NCBI GenBank assembly: GCA_905221605.1
Contig: CAJNDS010002226.1
Location: 392,501 to 456,500 of the forward strand
Reading direction: 5' to 3'
Length of the DNA stretch: 64,000 bases
From: Symbiodinium natans
Taxonomy: Eukaryota; Sar; Dinophyceae; Suessiales; Symbiodiniaceae
Numbering within the stretch: position 1 is the first letter of the stretch; each line of letters starts with the position of its first letter. The notes under the pieces were generated by a model. That model was not told where the DNA came from, searched no databases, and worked only from the letters and a program-made list of their open reading frames with translations. This document shows positions 32,105 to 42,440 of this stretch, piece by piece. The position numbers and the translations under genes were made by a program.

Positions 32105-32283
32105 GGTTTAGGGTTTAGGGTTTAGGGTTTAGGGTTTAGGGTTTAGGGTTTAGGGTTTAGGGTTTAGGGTTTAGGGTTTAGGGTTTAGGGTTTAGGGTTT
32201 AGGGTTTAGGGTTTAGGGTTTAGGGTTTAGGGTTTAGGGTTTAGGGTTTAGGGTTTAGGGTTTAGGGTTTAGGGTTTAGGGTG
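32105..32283. repeat. Perfect TTTAGGG array, about 25 units
   Basis: About 178 bp without a variant unit, adjoining a candidate exon. Its purity suggests recent formation or ongoing homogenisation. Confidence 0.97.
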
Positions 32284-32284
32284 G

Positions 32285-32458
32285 TCTGGGCTTGATGCAA
32301 CGGCATGTCGATGGCGCCGCTTGCACTTGTGAACCGCTGACGACGAGGTAAAGTGACTGTCAACTGGAGTCTCGCTGCTATACCCTGCAGAGAAAGGCGT
32401 TGCAGACCCCACAATGCGCCCAGCAGCATGTAGCCTGACGCGACTACCTCAATAAGGT
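32285..32458 (-). CDS. Candidate exon with a hydrophobic segment
   Basis: Minus-strand frame, 58 codons open, encoding LIEVVASGYMLLGALWGL, then QRLSLQGIAARLQLTVTLP and a basic tail. The first part could be a membrane helix. It begins immediately beside a perfect array of about 25 TTTAGGG units. No family recognised. Confidence 0.42.
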
Positions 32459-32749
32459 ACCCTTGATATCGTGAACCCCATTGGGGTTTAAAGTTTATAA
32501 GGTTCAGGGCTGGTCCAACTTCCCAACTCCCTGCCGGGTCTGGCTTCAGTATGCCGCTCAGGGTCCTCTAAGCCGAAACCCTAAACCCTATAAACCGTGA
32601 ACCCTAACCCCCAAAAACCCTAAACGCTAAAAACCCTCAACCCTAAACCCTAAACCCCAAACCCTGGACCAACTTGGCAGTCCCAAGGTTCCACCTTGCC
32701 CAGCTTCGCTTGTACCAGCCTCCAGCATACTCTTGAGGTTCTGGGTTAG

Positions 32750-33313
32750 GGTTTGGGGTTTAGGGTTTAGGCTTTAAGGTTTCGGGTTTAGGGTTTAGGG
32801 TTTAGGGTTTAGGGTTTAGGGTTTAGGGTTTAGGGTGCTAGGGTTTTGCGGTTTTGGGGCTTTGGGATTTTGGGGTTTGGGGGTTTTGGGGGCTTTGGGG
32901 TTTTGGGGTTTGGGGGTTTGGGGGTTTGGGGGTTTGGGGGTTTAGGGGGAGCGGCGCGGGGTAAGGAAAGGAAAGATTTCACTCGGCTCTGAACCCTCAA
33001 CTCCAGACCCTAGAAACAAGTACGAGTCAGGTGAGTGGATACCTAAAATAAATACAAATTTCTATAGGTATATATGATCACTGCTATAAAATAAGGTCCG
33101 TTTTGGAGGGGTCCTTATTATAAGGCGGCCCGTCTTATGTCGGGAGACCCCAAAAAGGAACCACAATTTAGAGAACTGAGCATAAATACATAAACTCCAA
33201 AGCCTAACCCGCAGGTACGGGCTCTGCACCCAAGAACGCCCGCAGCCGAGGGTTTAGGACTCAGGGTTTAGGGTTTAGGGTTTAGGGTTTAGGGTGTGTT
33301 GAGGGTTGAAGGT

Positions 33314-33359
<46 letters not shown>

Positions 33360-33500
33360 GGTCGAGGGTTTAGGGGTTGAGGGTTCGGGTTTAGGGGTTA
33401 GGGGTTTAGGGTTTAGGGTTTAGGGTTTAGGGTTTAGGGTTTAGGGTTTAGGGTTTAGGGTTTAGGGTTTAGGGTTTAGGGTTTAGGGTTTAGGGTTTTT
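32750..33500. repeat. Mixed telomere-like arrays
   Basis: TTTAGGG at 32780-32835, then TTTTGGGG/TTTGGGGG at 32870-32945. At 33300-33365 eight TTGAGGG units, then about 14 TTTAGGG units at 33400-33495. Between them, 33050-33180, a decayed inverted-repeat remnant (AAGGTCC...TTTAGAGAACT). Confidence 0.92.
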
Positions 33501-33514
33501 TGTGTTCCTGAGCA

Positions 33515-33583
33515 CTCAGAGCAGTGGCCTGAGTACAGATCCAACGGCGTGGCGATCTTGACCTCGAGACGCCGAAAGGGTTT
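33515..33583 (-). CDS. Candidate exon of unknown function
   Basis: Minus-strand frame encoding FRRLEVKIATPLDLY then SGHCSECSG, ending in a CxxC. It abuts a TTTAGGG array of about 14 units. No family recognised. Confidence 0.38.
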
Positions 33584-33605
33584 ATAGGGTTTAGGGCTCT
33601 GTAGA

Positions 33606-33700
33606 TTGGGATGTTCCCCCTTATACTAAAAGTCCTTGATTATCGTACCCCCCGATTATAATCCCTACCAAGGACTGTTAGTATAAGGGGAACTTGCCAA
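33606..33700. mobile_element. MITE-like element, family A copy 2
   Basis: About 95 bp. Left arm begins TTGGGATGTTCCCCCTTATA and ends AGTCCTTG; right arm read in reverse begins TTGGCAAGTTCCCCTTATAC and ends AGTCCTTG, so about 32-bp arms with few mismatches. Same family as 25285 and 46620. Confidence 0.78.
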
Positions 33701-33944
33701 TGCATAGAGCTTTAGGGGGAGGATTTTGGGATTGAGGTTTCGGGTTTGGCCTGGGGCTTCGGGGGGGAGTAGGGTTTGGGCGTTTGGGTCTAATTTAGCG
33801 GGTTTAGGGGTTGAAAGTCTAAGGCTTCGCATGTCGCTGCAGTGAGCGGAAGAGACAAGAGACAAACCTGTTAGCAGGCTCCGCCTTGACGTATCCAGAA
33901 GTCCTAAGGCGGCTTGCCCAGACTTGGCCTGATACCCTTAGAAA

Positions 33945-34060
33945 CTCGACCCAAGAGTAACCTAGGAATGACAAGGGTGCCCTGTTTTGGTTTAGAGAGG
34001 GGAGTATAAGGGAACCTAAATCCTAAAAACAGGGGAGTAAAGTCCTACTCTGGGTCCTAG
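33945..34060. mobile_element. Compact copy of the 42441 element
   Basis: 116 bp; shares AACCTAGGAAT, AGGGTGCC and TTTTGGTTT with 42441-42500 and CTACTCTGGGTCCTAG at the other end, without internal arrays. Probably closer to the original element. Confidence 0.6.
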
Positions 34061-34245
34061 GAAATCGGAGATGTCCTCAACTTCTGGGTACTACGGTACA
34101 GGGTGGGTTACTCTATCAACCCTGTTGGGGACCCTGGATCCTGGAGTCCTTTGGACCCTGTATTTGAAACCCAAACCCCCCAAAGTTCTTGTGGCTGAAA
34201 CAGCCCCAAGTCCTCCAAGACCCCTGAAAAACTACTGAGCCCTCA

Positions 34246-34361
34246 ACCTCTAAACGACTCTCGGAATTGAAGGCACAGCAAGCGCATCCACGTGACTCCT
34301 CGCTTCTTGAAGTGCAGGGCGTGTTTGCGGAGTAGCTTCCTGTACTTCTCTTTCGCCTCGG
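34246..34361 (-). CDS. Candidate exon, basic helix
   Basis: Minus-strand frame encoding EAKEKYRKLLRKHALHF then KKRGVTWMRLLCLQFRESF. Strongly basic amphipathic pattern. A second minus-strand open stretch follows at 34385-34600 (FVSLCYDGPSYLGHLEGT). No family recognised. Confidence 0.42.
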
Positions 34362-34801
34362 TTTAGGGTTTAGGGTTTGAGGTTTGGGCTTTGGGGGCCT
34401 GCAGAGGTTTGTTCGAAGCCCCATGCGGCCAGTTCTCCAACTTAGCGTCCCTTCAAGGTGCCCTAGATATGAGGGGCCGTCGTAGCACAGGGACACAAAC
34501 TGGGACTCTCCATGTAGGGGACTTTCGATCAGTTTCGCAGTACTGGAAAAAGCCGCATCCCAAAGACTCACTCAAACAGGGAACCGATGGGCAAAGCATG
34601 AGCGTGAAGTGTTCAAGGTTCTCACGTTCCCCTAAACTCAGCGCCCTACGATGTTCCAAGGGCCCTCCTGATCCAGGATATATGGATCCTGTTTGTGGGG
34701 TCGGAAATGTTTCCCAGCTGCTCCCCGCGTTGATTTGGGGCCGCCCAGGCTCACACCCTGCCTGCGTGAAAGCACGCGCTGACAGGGCATTGGGGATGGT
34801 C

Positions 34802-34840
34802 TGGCAATCCAAACGAGAGGGCTGCTCGTTTGGATTGCCA
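34802..34840. other. Perfect 16-bp inverted repeat
   Basis: TGGCAATCCAAACGAG and CTCGTTTGGATTGCCA are exact inverted copies separated by seven bases (AGGGCTG). As RNA on either strand it would form a stable hairpin. It lies in an island that is open on both strands, so it may be part of an exon or a structural element. Confidence 0.85.
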
Positions 34841-35019
34841 CGGACGCTGCAAAGCCAGCTCTGGATGCATTGGCAGCGTTTGTAGAAGCATCTAGCTGGC
34901 TCTATTTGGACATCATCCTGCCAAGCACGGGCCTCGGCACACCCAGCCTAAGGTGTTTCCAAGACTCTGGCCGGAACCAAAACAGACCGGGCGATGTAAG
35001 GCGATATGAATAAGTATAT

Positions 35020-35212
35020 GTACGTGCGCATACATATATATGTATATATGTATTTTTGTAAGTCTGTATATCTGTATACATGATGTATGTATATATGTAT
35101 TTTGTAAATCTGTATATCTGTATACATGTATGTATGTATGTATGTATGTATGTATGTATGTATGTATGTATGTATGTATGTATGTATGTATGTATGTATG
35201 TATGTATGTATG
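35020..35212. repeat. TATG microsatellite
   Basis: About 22 perfect TATG/GTAT units at 35123-35212, preceded by two copies of a 60-bp segment ending in CTGTATATCTGTATACATG. Non-coding despite open frames. Confidence 0.95.
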
Positions 35213-35555
35213 GTCAGGAATGCTCAAGTGACCATCTCGGACCCTCTCGATGCTGGCTGCCAAGATCCACCATCCCGCACCCCGAACAAAACGAGGAACT
35301 CTCTACAAATATACATCCGCAGGTATTCTTGTATCTGAAACTGTATACTTATACCCGTAAAGCCCTAGAAATCTACACCAGCCGAAAGCCCTCAAGCCCT
35401 GGAGCCCAAAAACCCACCCCCCTAGATCCCAAACATCCTAACGCCCTACAGCCCGAAAACCCAAGAACCTTAAAGCCCTAAACCTGAAAGCCCTGTAACC
35501 CCCTAAAGCCCTGCCCAAACCCGCAAACCGAGCCTCAAACCCTAAAAACCCTGCC

Positions 35556-35616
35556 GAGCTTCGTCGTAGGGCTGCCTGATGACATCGAACCATCCTTGGG
35601 GTCTCTCTGCAGGGGG
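35556..35616 (-). CDS. Candidate exon of unknown function
   Basis: Minus-strand frame encoding AERPQGWFDVIRQPYDEAR. Protein-like and flanked by splice-compatible dinucleotides. Other minus-strand candidates nearby are about 35215-35285 (WWILAASIERVRDGHL) and 34905-35005 (SPGLFWFRPESWKHLRLG), separated by a TATG microsatellite. Confidence 0.38.
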
Positions 35617-35634
35617 TTTTCGGGTTTTGGGGGT

Positions 35635-36008
35635 TTGGGTTTAGGGTTTCAGGGTTTAGGGTTTCAGGGTTTAGGGTTTGGGGTTTGGGGTGCTGGGGTT
35701 GAGGGTTTCAGGGGTTTAGGGTGTGGGGCAGGCTTTCTGGGGTTTAGGGTTTAGGGCTTCGGCTTAGGGTTTAGGGCTTAGGGTTTAGGGTTTAGGGTTT
35801 AGGGTTTAGGGTTTAGGGTTTAGGGTTTAGGGTTTAGGGTTTAGGGTTTAGTGTTTAGGGTTTATTGTTTAGGGTTTAGGGTTTAGGGTTTAGGGTTTAG
35901 GGTTTAGGGTTTAGGGTTTAGGGTTTAGGGTTTAGGGTTTAGGGTTTAGGGTTTAGGGTTTACGGTTTAGGGTTTAGGGTTTAGGGTTTAGGGTTTAGGG
36001 TTTAGGGG
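35635..36008. repeat. Largest TTTAGGG array in the window
   Basis: About 370 bp: TTTCAGGG and TTTGGGG variants at the left, then about 35 nearly perfect TTTAGGG units with single variants (TTTAGTG, TTTATTG, TTTACGG). Confidence 0.97.
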
Positions 36009-36050
36009 GCCTAGACGGTTTTCTAATGTTTTGGGCGGAGCTATGATGTT

Positions 36051-36175
36051 CTAAGGCCAAAGGAGTGACATTGGATCGTACCAGAAAGTCCAAAAAAAAG
36101 CCCAGGTGCGATCTGGCCAGTGCACCCAGTGATCGCCAGGAGCAACTAGCAGTGCATACCTGCATCGGACGAGGT
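36051..36175 (-). CDS. Candidate exon, aromatic-rich
   Basis: Minus-strand frame encoding CRYALLVAPGDHWVHWPD then RTWAFFWTFWYDPMS. Very rich in Trp and Phe, so either a membrane or carbohydrate-facing segment. It lies just downstream of the largest TTTAGGG array. No family recognised. Confidence 0.38.
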
Positions 36176-36484
36176 CGGGGTGGGGTGTCTGGTAGGAACC
36201 TAACTCAAAACCCCACACTATCAAGTGTGAAAGCCCTACTTCTGAGGGCGGCGCCAAACAAAAAAATCCTGAACGACCCATACAATCCCCGTCCCTTGTG
36301 GACCCCCGGGCGCTTAAGGCATCACACTAGGTGTCGTCGCTGGCTGCGAAGTTGGGAAAAGCATGCATTTGTTCATGGACCCCTAAACCCTAAACCCTCA
36401 GTGAATGAGAGGCTCAGCCTCCAAATCCTCAGCCTCCAAATCCTGACCTCAAAAGGCCAAGGAAACCCCGAACCCTGAAACCCC

Positions 36485-37243
36485 AAGCCTAAACCCTGAA
36501 CCCTGTGCACCTGAAACCCTAAACCCTAAACCTGAAACCCTAAGCCCTAAACTCTAAACCCTTAAACCCTAAACCCCAAACCCCAAACCCTAAACCCTAA
36601 ACCCTAAACCCTAAACCCTAAGCCCTAAACCCTAAACCCTAAACCCTAAACTCAGACTTGAGGTTGCCCCCCGTTGCCGGATATCCCAGAGAGCCCAACA
36701 ATGCCAAAGCCTCATCCCTAAACACCCCCCCCCCCCCCCCCCCCCAAACTCCAAAGAGCCCACCCGCAAACCAATCCCTAAACGTCACCCTAAAGCCTAA
36801 GCCCTAAACCCTAAACCCTAAACCCCAGACCCTCGACCCTACACCCTCAAAGCCCAAACCCGAAATCCCAAACCCCAGACTCGAAGCAAGGCCCGGCAAT
36901 GGAAAACGACTCTGACAACACCCAGCTTTGGCTCCCGGCTGTAGGGTATAGGGTTTAGGCTTTAGGGTTTAGGGTTGAGGGTTGAGGGTTGAGGGTTGAG
37001 TGTTGAGGGTTGAGGGTTGAGGGTTGAGGGTTTAGGGTTTAGGGTTTAGGGTTTAGGGTTTAGGGTTTACGGCCTCTTCTGGGGTTAGAGGGATTACGGA
37101 CTTGAAGGCAGAATCGATCTCCACTACATGGTCAGTCCAGTTCTGCGACCACTGGAATCAATAGTTTAGGGTTTAGGGTTTAGGGTTTAGGGTTTAGGGT
37201 TTAGGGTTTAGGGTTTAGGGTTTAGGGTTTAGGGTTTAGGGTT
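36485..37243. repeat. Opposed telomere-like arrays
   Basis: CCCTAAA at 36515-36650 and 36800-36830, C run at 36724-36745, TTGAGGG (about 9 units) and TTTAGGG at 36960-37070, TTTAGGG (about 11 units) at 37164-37242 ending beside the Asp/Arg ORF. Confidence 0.93.
37078..37165 (-). CDS. Candidate exon of unknown function
   Basis: Minus-strand frame encoding WFQWSQNWTDHVVEIDS then AFKSVIPLTPE, sitting between two TTTAGGG arrays. Protein-like, two Trp and alternating hydrophobic residues. No family recognised. Confidence 0.42.
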
Positions 37244-37392
37244 CAAGACTCTTTCTAAAGACCGCAGCGCGCGATGCAGGCAACCTTTGGCAAACGAGGA
37301 GAGCATGTTCTTGCATCTCCAAAAACTGGCGTCTTTGGCGTTGCACGCGATGCTGACTGCTTAGCAGCCAGTCTTTAATAAGAGATTTAACC

Positions 37393-38814
37393 TTAAATTG
37401 GAACATAATTCCAGTCCCAGTCTCCAGGTTGCGAACCATCGTCGTCATCCCGTCCTCCATCGGCTCCACCATCCCCATCTCCACCTCCATCTCCACCTGA
37501 TCCTCCATCTCCACCAGATCCATCTCCGGCGCCGTCATCGTCCCTGCCTCCACCTCGACCGTCATCGTCTCCACCTGTGCGGCCATCATCGTCCCTACCA
37601 CCCGAGCCACGGCCGTCATCGTCCCTGCCTCCACCTCGACCGTCATCGTCTCCACCCGGGCGGCCATCATCGTCCCTACCACCCGAGCCACGGCCATCAT
37701 CGTCTCGTCCTCCACGGCCGTCGTCACCACGGCGATCGTCATCTCGAGTACGGTTGCTGTCATCGCCTCGGCGATCGTCGACACGACGGTCGTCATCACC
37801 TCGCCGATCGTCACGGCCTCCACCTCCCCGCCTGTCGTCATCACCCCGCCGATCGTCGCCGCCTCGGCGACCATCGTCATTGCCTCGGCGATCGTCACCT
37901 CCTCCGCGACGGTCGTCACCACCTCGGCGATCGTCACCACCTCCACGGCGATCGTCATTGCCTCGACGATCGTCACCACCTCGGCGATCGTCACCTCCAC
38001 GGCGATCGTCATTGCCTCGACGATCGTCACCACCGCCCCGACGGTCGTCACCACCTCGGCGATCGTCACCACCTCCACGGCGATCGTCATTGCTTCGGCG
38101 ATCGTCACCACTTCCCCGGCGATCGTCACCGCTTCGGCGATCGTCACCACCTCGGCGATCGTCATTGCCTCGGCGATCGTCACCACCTCCCCGACGGTCG
38201 TCACCGCTTCGGCGGTCGTCATCTCCACGGCGGTCATCAACTCGGCGATCGTCACCTCGACCTCCCCGACGGTCGTCACCGCTTCGGCGGTCGTCAGCAC
38301 CTCCGCGGCGGTCATCAACTCGGCGATCGTCACCTCGACCTGCCCGATTGTCATCACCACTTCGGCGGTCGTCACCACCTCCACGTCGGTCATCAACTCG
38401 GCGATCGTCACCTCGACCTCCCCGACGGTCGTCATCACTGCGGCGGTCATCACCTCGCCGGCTTCGGCGGTCGTCACCACCTCCACGGCGGTCGTCACCT
38501 CGACCTGCCCGACGGTCATCACCGCTTCGGCGGTCGTCACCACCTCCACGGCGGTCATCAACTCGGCGAGCGTCGTCACGACTACCATCGTCGCGCACTG
38601 GATCGTCATAGCCAGACCTACCGCGGCCATCATCTCGAACGCGGCGGTTGTCATCGCCGCCTCTGGAACCGTCATCGCGTCCGCCACGGCCTGAACGGTC
38701 ATCTCGAAGGTCAGCACGATCATCTCGGTGACGGCCTTTGTTCCGATAGTAGAAAATCGGGCCGGTAAGGTTGGTGCCATTCTGGGCATCTGTCGAGGAT
38801 CGGGCGCTCAGCAT
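37393..38814 (-). CDS. Asp/Arg mixed-charge repeat protein (GDDRR repeats)
   Basis: A 473-codon open frame from an ATG at 38814; an in-frame TGA lies upstream. After about 30 ordinary residues it consists almost wholly of GDDRR units separated by G, N, S, A, R or V, then Gly/Asp-rich sequence, ending GDWDWNYVPI. Alternatives are a start in another frame (VWDAERPILDRCPEW, open at the 5' end) with the repeat intronic. The Asp/Arg frame is favoured because unit-to-unit differences fall mostly on its third codon positions (GAC/GAT; CGC/CGT/CGA/CGG), including an Arg AGG replacing Arg CGC, and the units I compared change length only in whole codons. Other frames are open merely because of the repeat. 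Such alternating Asp/Arg tracts occur in disordered RNA-processing proteins; that role is inference. Confidence 0.55.
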   Translation of the reverse strand: MLSARSSTDAQNGTNLTGPIFYYRNKGRHRDDRADLRDDRSGRGGRDDGSRGGDDNRRVRDDGRGRSGYDDPVRDDGSRDDARRVDDRRGGGDDRRSGDDRRAGRGDDRRGGGDDRRSRRGDDRRSDDDRRGGRGDDRRVDDRRGGGDDRRSGDDNRAGRGDDRRVDDRRGGADDRRSGDDRRGGRGDDRRVDDRRGDDDRRSGDDRRGGGDDRRGNDDRRGGDDRRSGDDRRGSGDDRRSNDDRRGGGDDRRGGDDRRGGGDDRRGNDDRRGGDDRRGGDDRRGNDDRRGGGDDRRGGDDRRGGGDDRRGNDDGRRGGDDRRGDDDRRGGGGRDDRRGDDDRRVDDRRGDDSNRTRDDDRRGDDGRGGRDDDGRGSGGRDDDGRPGGDDDGRGGGRDDDGRGSGGRDDDGRTGGDDDGRGGGRDDDGAGDGSGGDGGSGGDGGGDGDGGADGGRDDDDGSQPGDWDWNYVPI

Positions 38815-39589
38815 CCCAGACCTCGGCAGATGAGGGGTCCAAGGTTTCTGGCTCGTTCGGGGTTGTCAAGGTGCTGGAGGAGGGGGCCTAAACCCTAAAC
38901 CCTAAACTCCGGGACAGTAGATTCCTGCTGCAGTGCCTTTGTTTTGAGTATTGGGTTGCCGCCCATGGTGTAGCTGGTTTCGGCTGGTTTCGGCTGGTGG
39001 GATCCAGGGCGCATAACAAACATTTTAGGTCTAGGTTTAGAGTCCAAGGGTTTCGGGCGTTCACAGGACATGTTGCCGCCTCCGCTATGGAGTTTCTTGG
39101 TGAAAAAGACTCTACTATTCGGTGCGATTGCTGCAACTATGCGAGCAACCGATGTGGGGTTGACCAACATCTTGTTTTGGTACCCTCAACTACAAGGAAT
39201 CAAATTGCAGCGGAAACCTAACGAGAGCATCAAATTCTATCTGCTATGCTTTTCCGAACAGTGTAGGGTACCGTGTATATGCAACTGTTCATGAAGGTAC
39301 TGTAGAAGTGGCACTTCAGCTTCGGAAACCAACATCCATGCCGGAGTCACTTAGGGGCGGTGGTGGTTAGGCTTCAGGCTTCGGGATCACTGCGAAGTAC
39401 CCAACTGGTTGAAGGCCTCCAAGCATGGAAACAAGCCAAGCTTGGCACCGAGCAACCAAAAACCAACATGCAGACGCAGCGCCTTCTTCATGCACATGGC
39501 TCAAAGCAGGCTAACCTCAAACCCTCAGCCCCAAACCTGGACCCTAAACCCTAAACCCTAAACCCAATAGACTCCCAACCCTAACCCAC

Positions 39590-39685
39590 ATGACCAAGAG
39601 GCTTCCGAAGCCTCTCCATTGCAAGCAGGCGATCGCGCACCGTCTCATTCCACCGATGCGGGCCTGCATCCATGCTCTTGTGTTT
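39590..39685 (-). CDS. Candidate exon of unknown function
   Basis: Minus-strand frame encoding KSMDAGPHRWNETVRDR then LLAMERLRKPLGHV. Bounded on the right by a TTTAGGG array of about 24 units. A further candidate of the same strand is at about 39060-39180 (NKMLVNPTSVARIVAAIA). No family recognised. Confidence 0.4.
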
Positions 39686-39853
39686 AGGGTTTAGGGTTTA
39701 GGGTTTAGGGTTTAGGGTTTAGGGTTTAGGGTTTAGGGTTTAGGGTTTAGGGTTTAGGGTTTAGGGTTTAGGGTTTACGGTTTAGGGTTTAGGGTTTAGG
39801 GTTTAGGGTTTAGGGTTTAGGGTTTAGGGTTTAGGGTTTAGGGTTTAGGGTTC
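39680..39853. repeat. TTTAGGG array
   Basis: About 24 units with one TTTACGG. Confidence 0.97.
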
Positions 39854-40661
39854 GGACACTCAGGTGCAGAAGTGAGAGTTTTAAAGTGTCGGGCATATGA
39901 GGTTCCAGTATCCCGTAATCCTTAAGCCCCCAAGGCCTCAACCCCAAACCCTATAGCCACAACCTCATATTCTGCAACCCTCTACCTCGTATTAGGGGTT
40001 TAACGGTTTAGGATGTTAGAGTCCAGTGCTTCTCGCGCCACAAACCTACAATCCTACAACCCCACACCCCAAAACCCGAAAACCCCAACAAACCCCAAAA
40101 CCCCAAAACCCAGAAACTCCCAAACCCGAAACCCTGCAACCCGAAACCCCCAAAAACCCTAAACCCTAAAGCCCAAACCCCAATCCCCAACCCCCAGCAC
40201 CCTTAACCCCCAAGACCCAACAAAACCGACCCAGACACTGAACTCCAAGCGGCCCTCGGAGTTTCAAAATTGCCTCTATTACGTGTTTTGTGTGTTCAGG
40301 GTTTTGGGTTTTAAGGTGTAGGGTGTAGGGTTGAGGGTTTAGGGTTTAGGGTTTAGGGTTTAGGGTTCAAGGCTTAAGGGAGGAAGTAAACCCGTCAACC
40401 TTTGTTTTGAAGATCTGGGGGAAGGCCTGTGGCGTAGCCCCATGCCAAGTCCGGCCGCACCTGCGCGTTTAGGTTTCGGTTTTAGGGCCAAGGGTTTGAG
40501 GCGTCTTGGGGTTGTCGTTGCCGCTTTGGGCTTCTGGGGGTCTAGGGTCTTCGGGTTGACTCTACGAGATTTAGGGGGGTTCCACCCCCAAAACCCTAAA
40601 CCCTAAACCCTCAACCCTAACCCTAAACCCTAAACCCTGAACCCTAGACCCCAAACCCTTC

Positions 40662-40765
40662 ACGCTCCAGACCACGGCATGATCGAGGGGGGACGGGCGA
40701 AGGGGAGAATACAAATGCAGGCACGCCTGCAGCTTGTAAGGTTCGTGGGCATCCAGAAGTAGACT
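40662..40765 (-). CDS. Candidate exon of unknown function
   Basis: Minus-strand frame encoding LLLDAHEPYKLQACLHLY then SPLRPSPLDHAVVWSV. Protein-like composition, between a CCCTAAA array and a TTTAGGG array. No family recognised; a part of a sugar enzyme is possible given the neighbours, but this is only inference. Confidence 0.4.
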
Positions 40766-40854
40766 AGGGTTTAGGGTTTAGGGTTTAGGGTGTAAGGTTT
40801 AGGGCTTAGGGCTTAGGGCTTAGGGCTTAGGGCTTAGGGCTTGGGGTTTGGGGT

Positions 40855-40886
<32 letters not shown>

Positions 40887-40993
40887 GGTTTAGGGTTTAG
40901 GGTTTAGGGTTTAGGGTTTAGGGTTTAGGGTTTAGGGTTTAGGGTTTAGGGTTTAGGGTTTAGGGTTTAGGGTTTAGGGTTTAGGGTTTAGGG
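40765..40993. repeat. Multi-block telomere-like array
   Basis: TTTAGGG, then CTTAGGG (about 6), TTTGGGG, TTGAGGG (about 5), then TTTAGGG (about 17). Ends at the candidate exon 40997-41125. Confidence 0.96.
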
Positions 40994-40996
40994 ATA

Positions 40997-41125
40997 ACCT
41001 TGATGAAGGGAGCGTTTACGGCTACTTCGGACTCTTCGCTGCCTTGCAACTGCTGCTGGTATCTAGAGGCGTGTCGAACCCATGCTTCCGCCGAAACACC
41101 ATTGCCCAGCCTCGCTTCTAGCACC
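40997..41125 (-). CDS. Candidate exon of unknown function
   Basis: Minus-strand frame encoding VLEARLGNGVSAEAWVRHAS, then RYQQQLQGSEESEVAVNAP. It is open through 43 codons, abuts a long TTTAGGG array on its left and is clearly unlike the repeats. No family recognised. Confidence 0.42.
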
Positions 41126-41258
41126 TGCAAGCCCCTCGACCCGCAACCCTCAATCCTCAACCCTCAAACAACGATCAGGGAATTCTCGCTTTTTCAAGGT
41201 ATGCAGGTGCCCATCTCAACCGTAGACAAGCCCACAGATCAAGGCCCTAAACCTGCGC

Positions 41259-41370
41259 ATTTCCCAAAATAAGGGTACCCCGTTTGTACCCTTAGTTTGT
41301 AGCCTTAAACAGAATAGAATCCCCCTTAAAGGGACCCCCAACAAGGGTACCCCTACTTTCGGAAATTCCC
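41259..41370. mobile_element. MITE-like element, family B copy 5
   Basis: About 112 bp. Left TTTCCCAAAATAAGGGTACC; right contains AATAGAATCCCCCTTAAAGG then GACCCCCAACAAGGGTACCC and CTACTTTCGGAAATTCCC. The arms are inverted copies of each other and the right half follows the family consensus. Confidence 0.65.
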
Positions 41371-41734
41371 AGAAAATGCCGGATGGCCTGGAGAAGGTGC
41401 ACGGTGTCTTCTTCTCGGTGCAGAAGGGGTTCCTCCTGTCTTATGCGAGGGTGGGGTCTAGGGTTTAGGGTTTAGAGTTTAGGGTTTAGGGTCTAGGATT
41501 TAGGGTTTAGGCTTTAGCGTGTCGGGCTTTTCCTCTCTTAGGCGGACTGGGGCTGGGGGGCTGAGGGGTCCAAGGCTTGTAAACCCTCAACCCCAAACCC
41601 CGGAAGTAGTTGAGGGCTTCGGGAGCTGGGAGCTCCATCTCGGCCCTCAACCCTGCCTATATCCCAAGCCCCAAGGCTGATTATATGAAGCTATTTTGGA
41701 GCGCTTTGGGGATGATGTTGCTGATTCCCACGAA

Positions 41735-42045
41735 AAAACCCTGAACCCCTCAACCCTAAACCCCGTACACCCCTAAACCCCCTACACCCCTAAACCCTGC
41801 AACCCCTACACCCTAAACCCCTCAACCCCCAAACCCCTCAACCCCTAAACCGCCAAACCCCCAAACCCCTAAGCCTAAACCCTAAACCCCTAAACCCCTC
41901 AACCCCCAAACCCCTCAACCCGCCAAACCCCCACACCCCTAAGCCTAAACCCTAAACCCCTCAACCCTAAACCCCTAAACCCTAACCCCTAAACCCCTAA
42001 ACCCCTCAACCCCTCAACCCTTCAACCCCTAAACCCTAAACCCTC
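41735..42045. repeat. CCCCTAAA / CCCCTCAA array
   Basis: About 310 bp of octamers (CCCCTAAA, CCCCTCAA, CCCCCAAA) with a partly duplicated segment of about 75 bp containing CCTAAGCCTAAACCC. No gene seen. Confidence 0.93.
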
Positions 42046-42159
42046 AACTCCGCGCCTGGCTGCCAGTCTCCAGGAGCGCCGTCTTCGCGCGTCGCAGCGG
42101 CTTGCTCTCGGCCTCTGCCTCCCCACGGCTTCACGTGCAAAGAGCTTGGGCTTCGGGAC

Positions 42160-42360
42160 TTTGGGCCAGGGTTTAGGGTGTAGGGCTTAGGGTTTAGGGA
42201 CTTTGGGGTTTGGGGTTTAGGGTTTAGGGTTTAGGGTTTAGGGCTTAGGGTTTAGGGTTTAGGGTTTAGGGTTTAGGGTTTAGGGTTTAGAGTTTAGGGT
42301 TTAGGGCTTCGGGCTTCGGGCTTCGGGCTTCGGGCTTCGGGCTTCGGGCTTCGGGCTTGC
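42160..42360. repeat. TTTAGGG then GGGCTTC array
   Basis: TTTAGGG with variants to 42300, then about eight GGGCTTC units (42302-42358). Confidence 0.94.
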
Positions 42361-42440
42361 TTTCTGGATCTTTGTCAGGCTTCGGGCTTTGGGTTCCGCC
42401 AAAAGGGGGGGGGGGAGGTGAAGGCCGCAAGCCTTAACAC

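Noticed and set aside
37398-38768. Long plus-strand and alternative-frame ORFs (up to 517 codons) across the Asp/Arg repeat
   Set aside because: They are open because the repeat unit lacks stops in all frames. Synonymous-looking variation supports only the minus-strand Asp/Arg frame.
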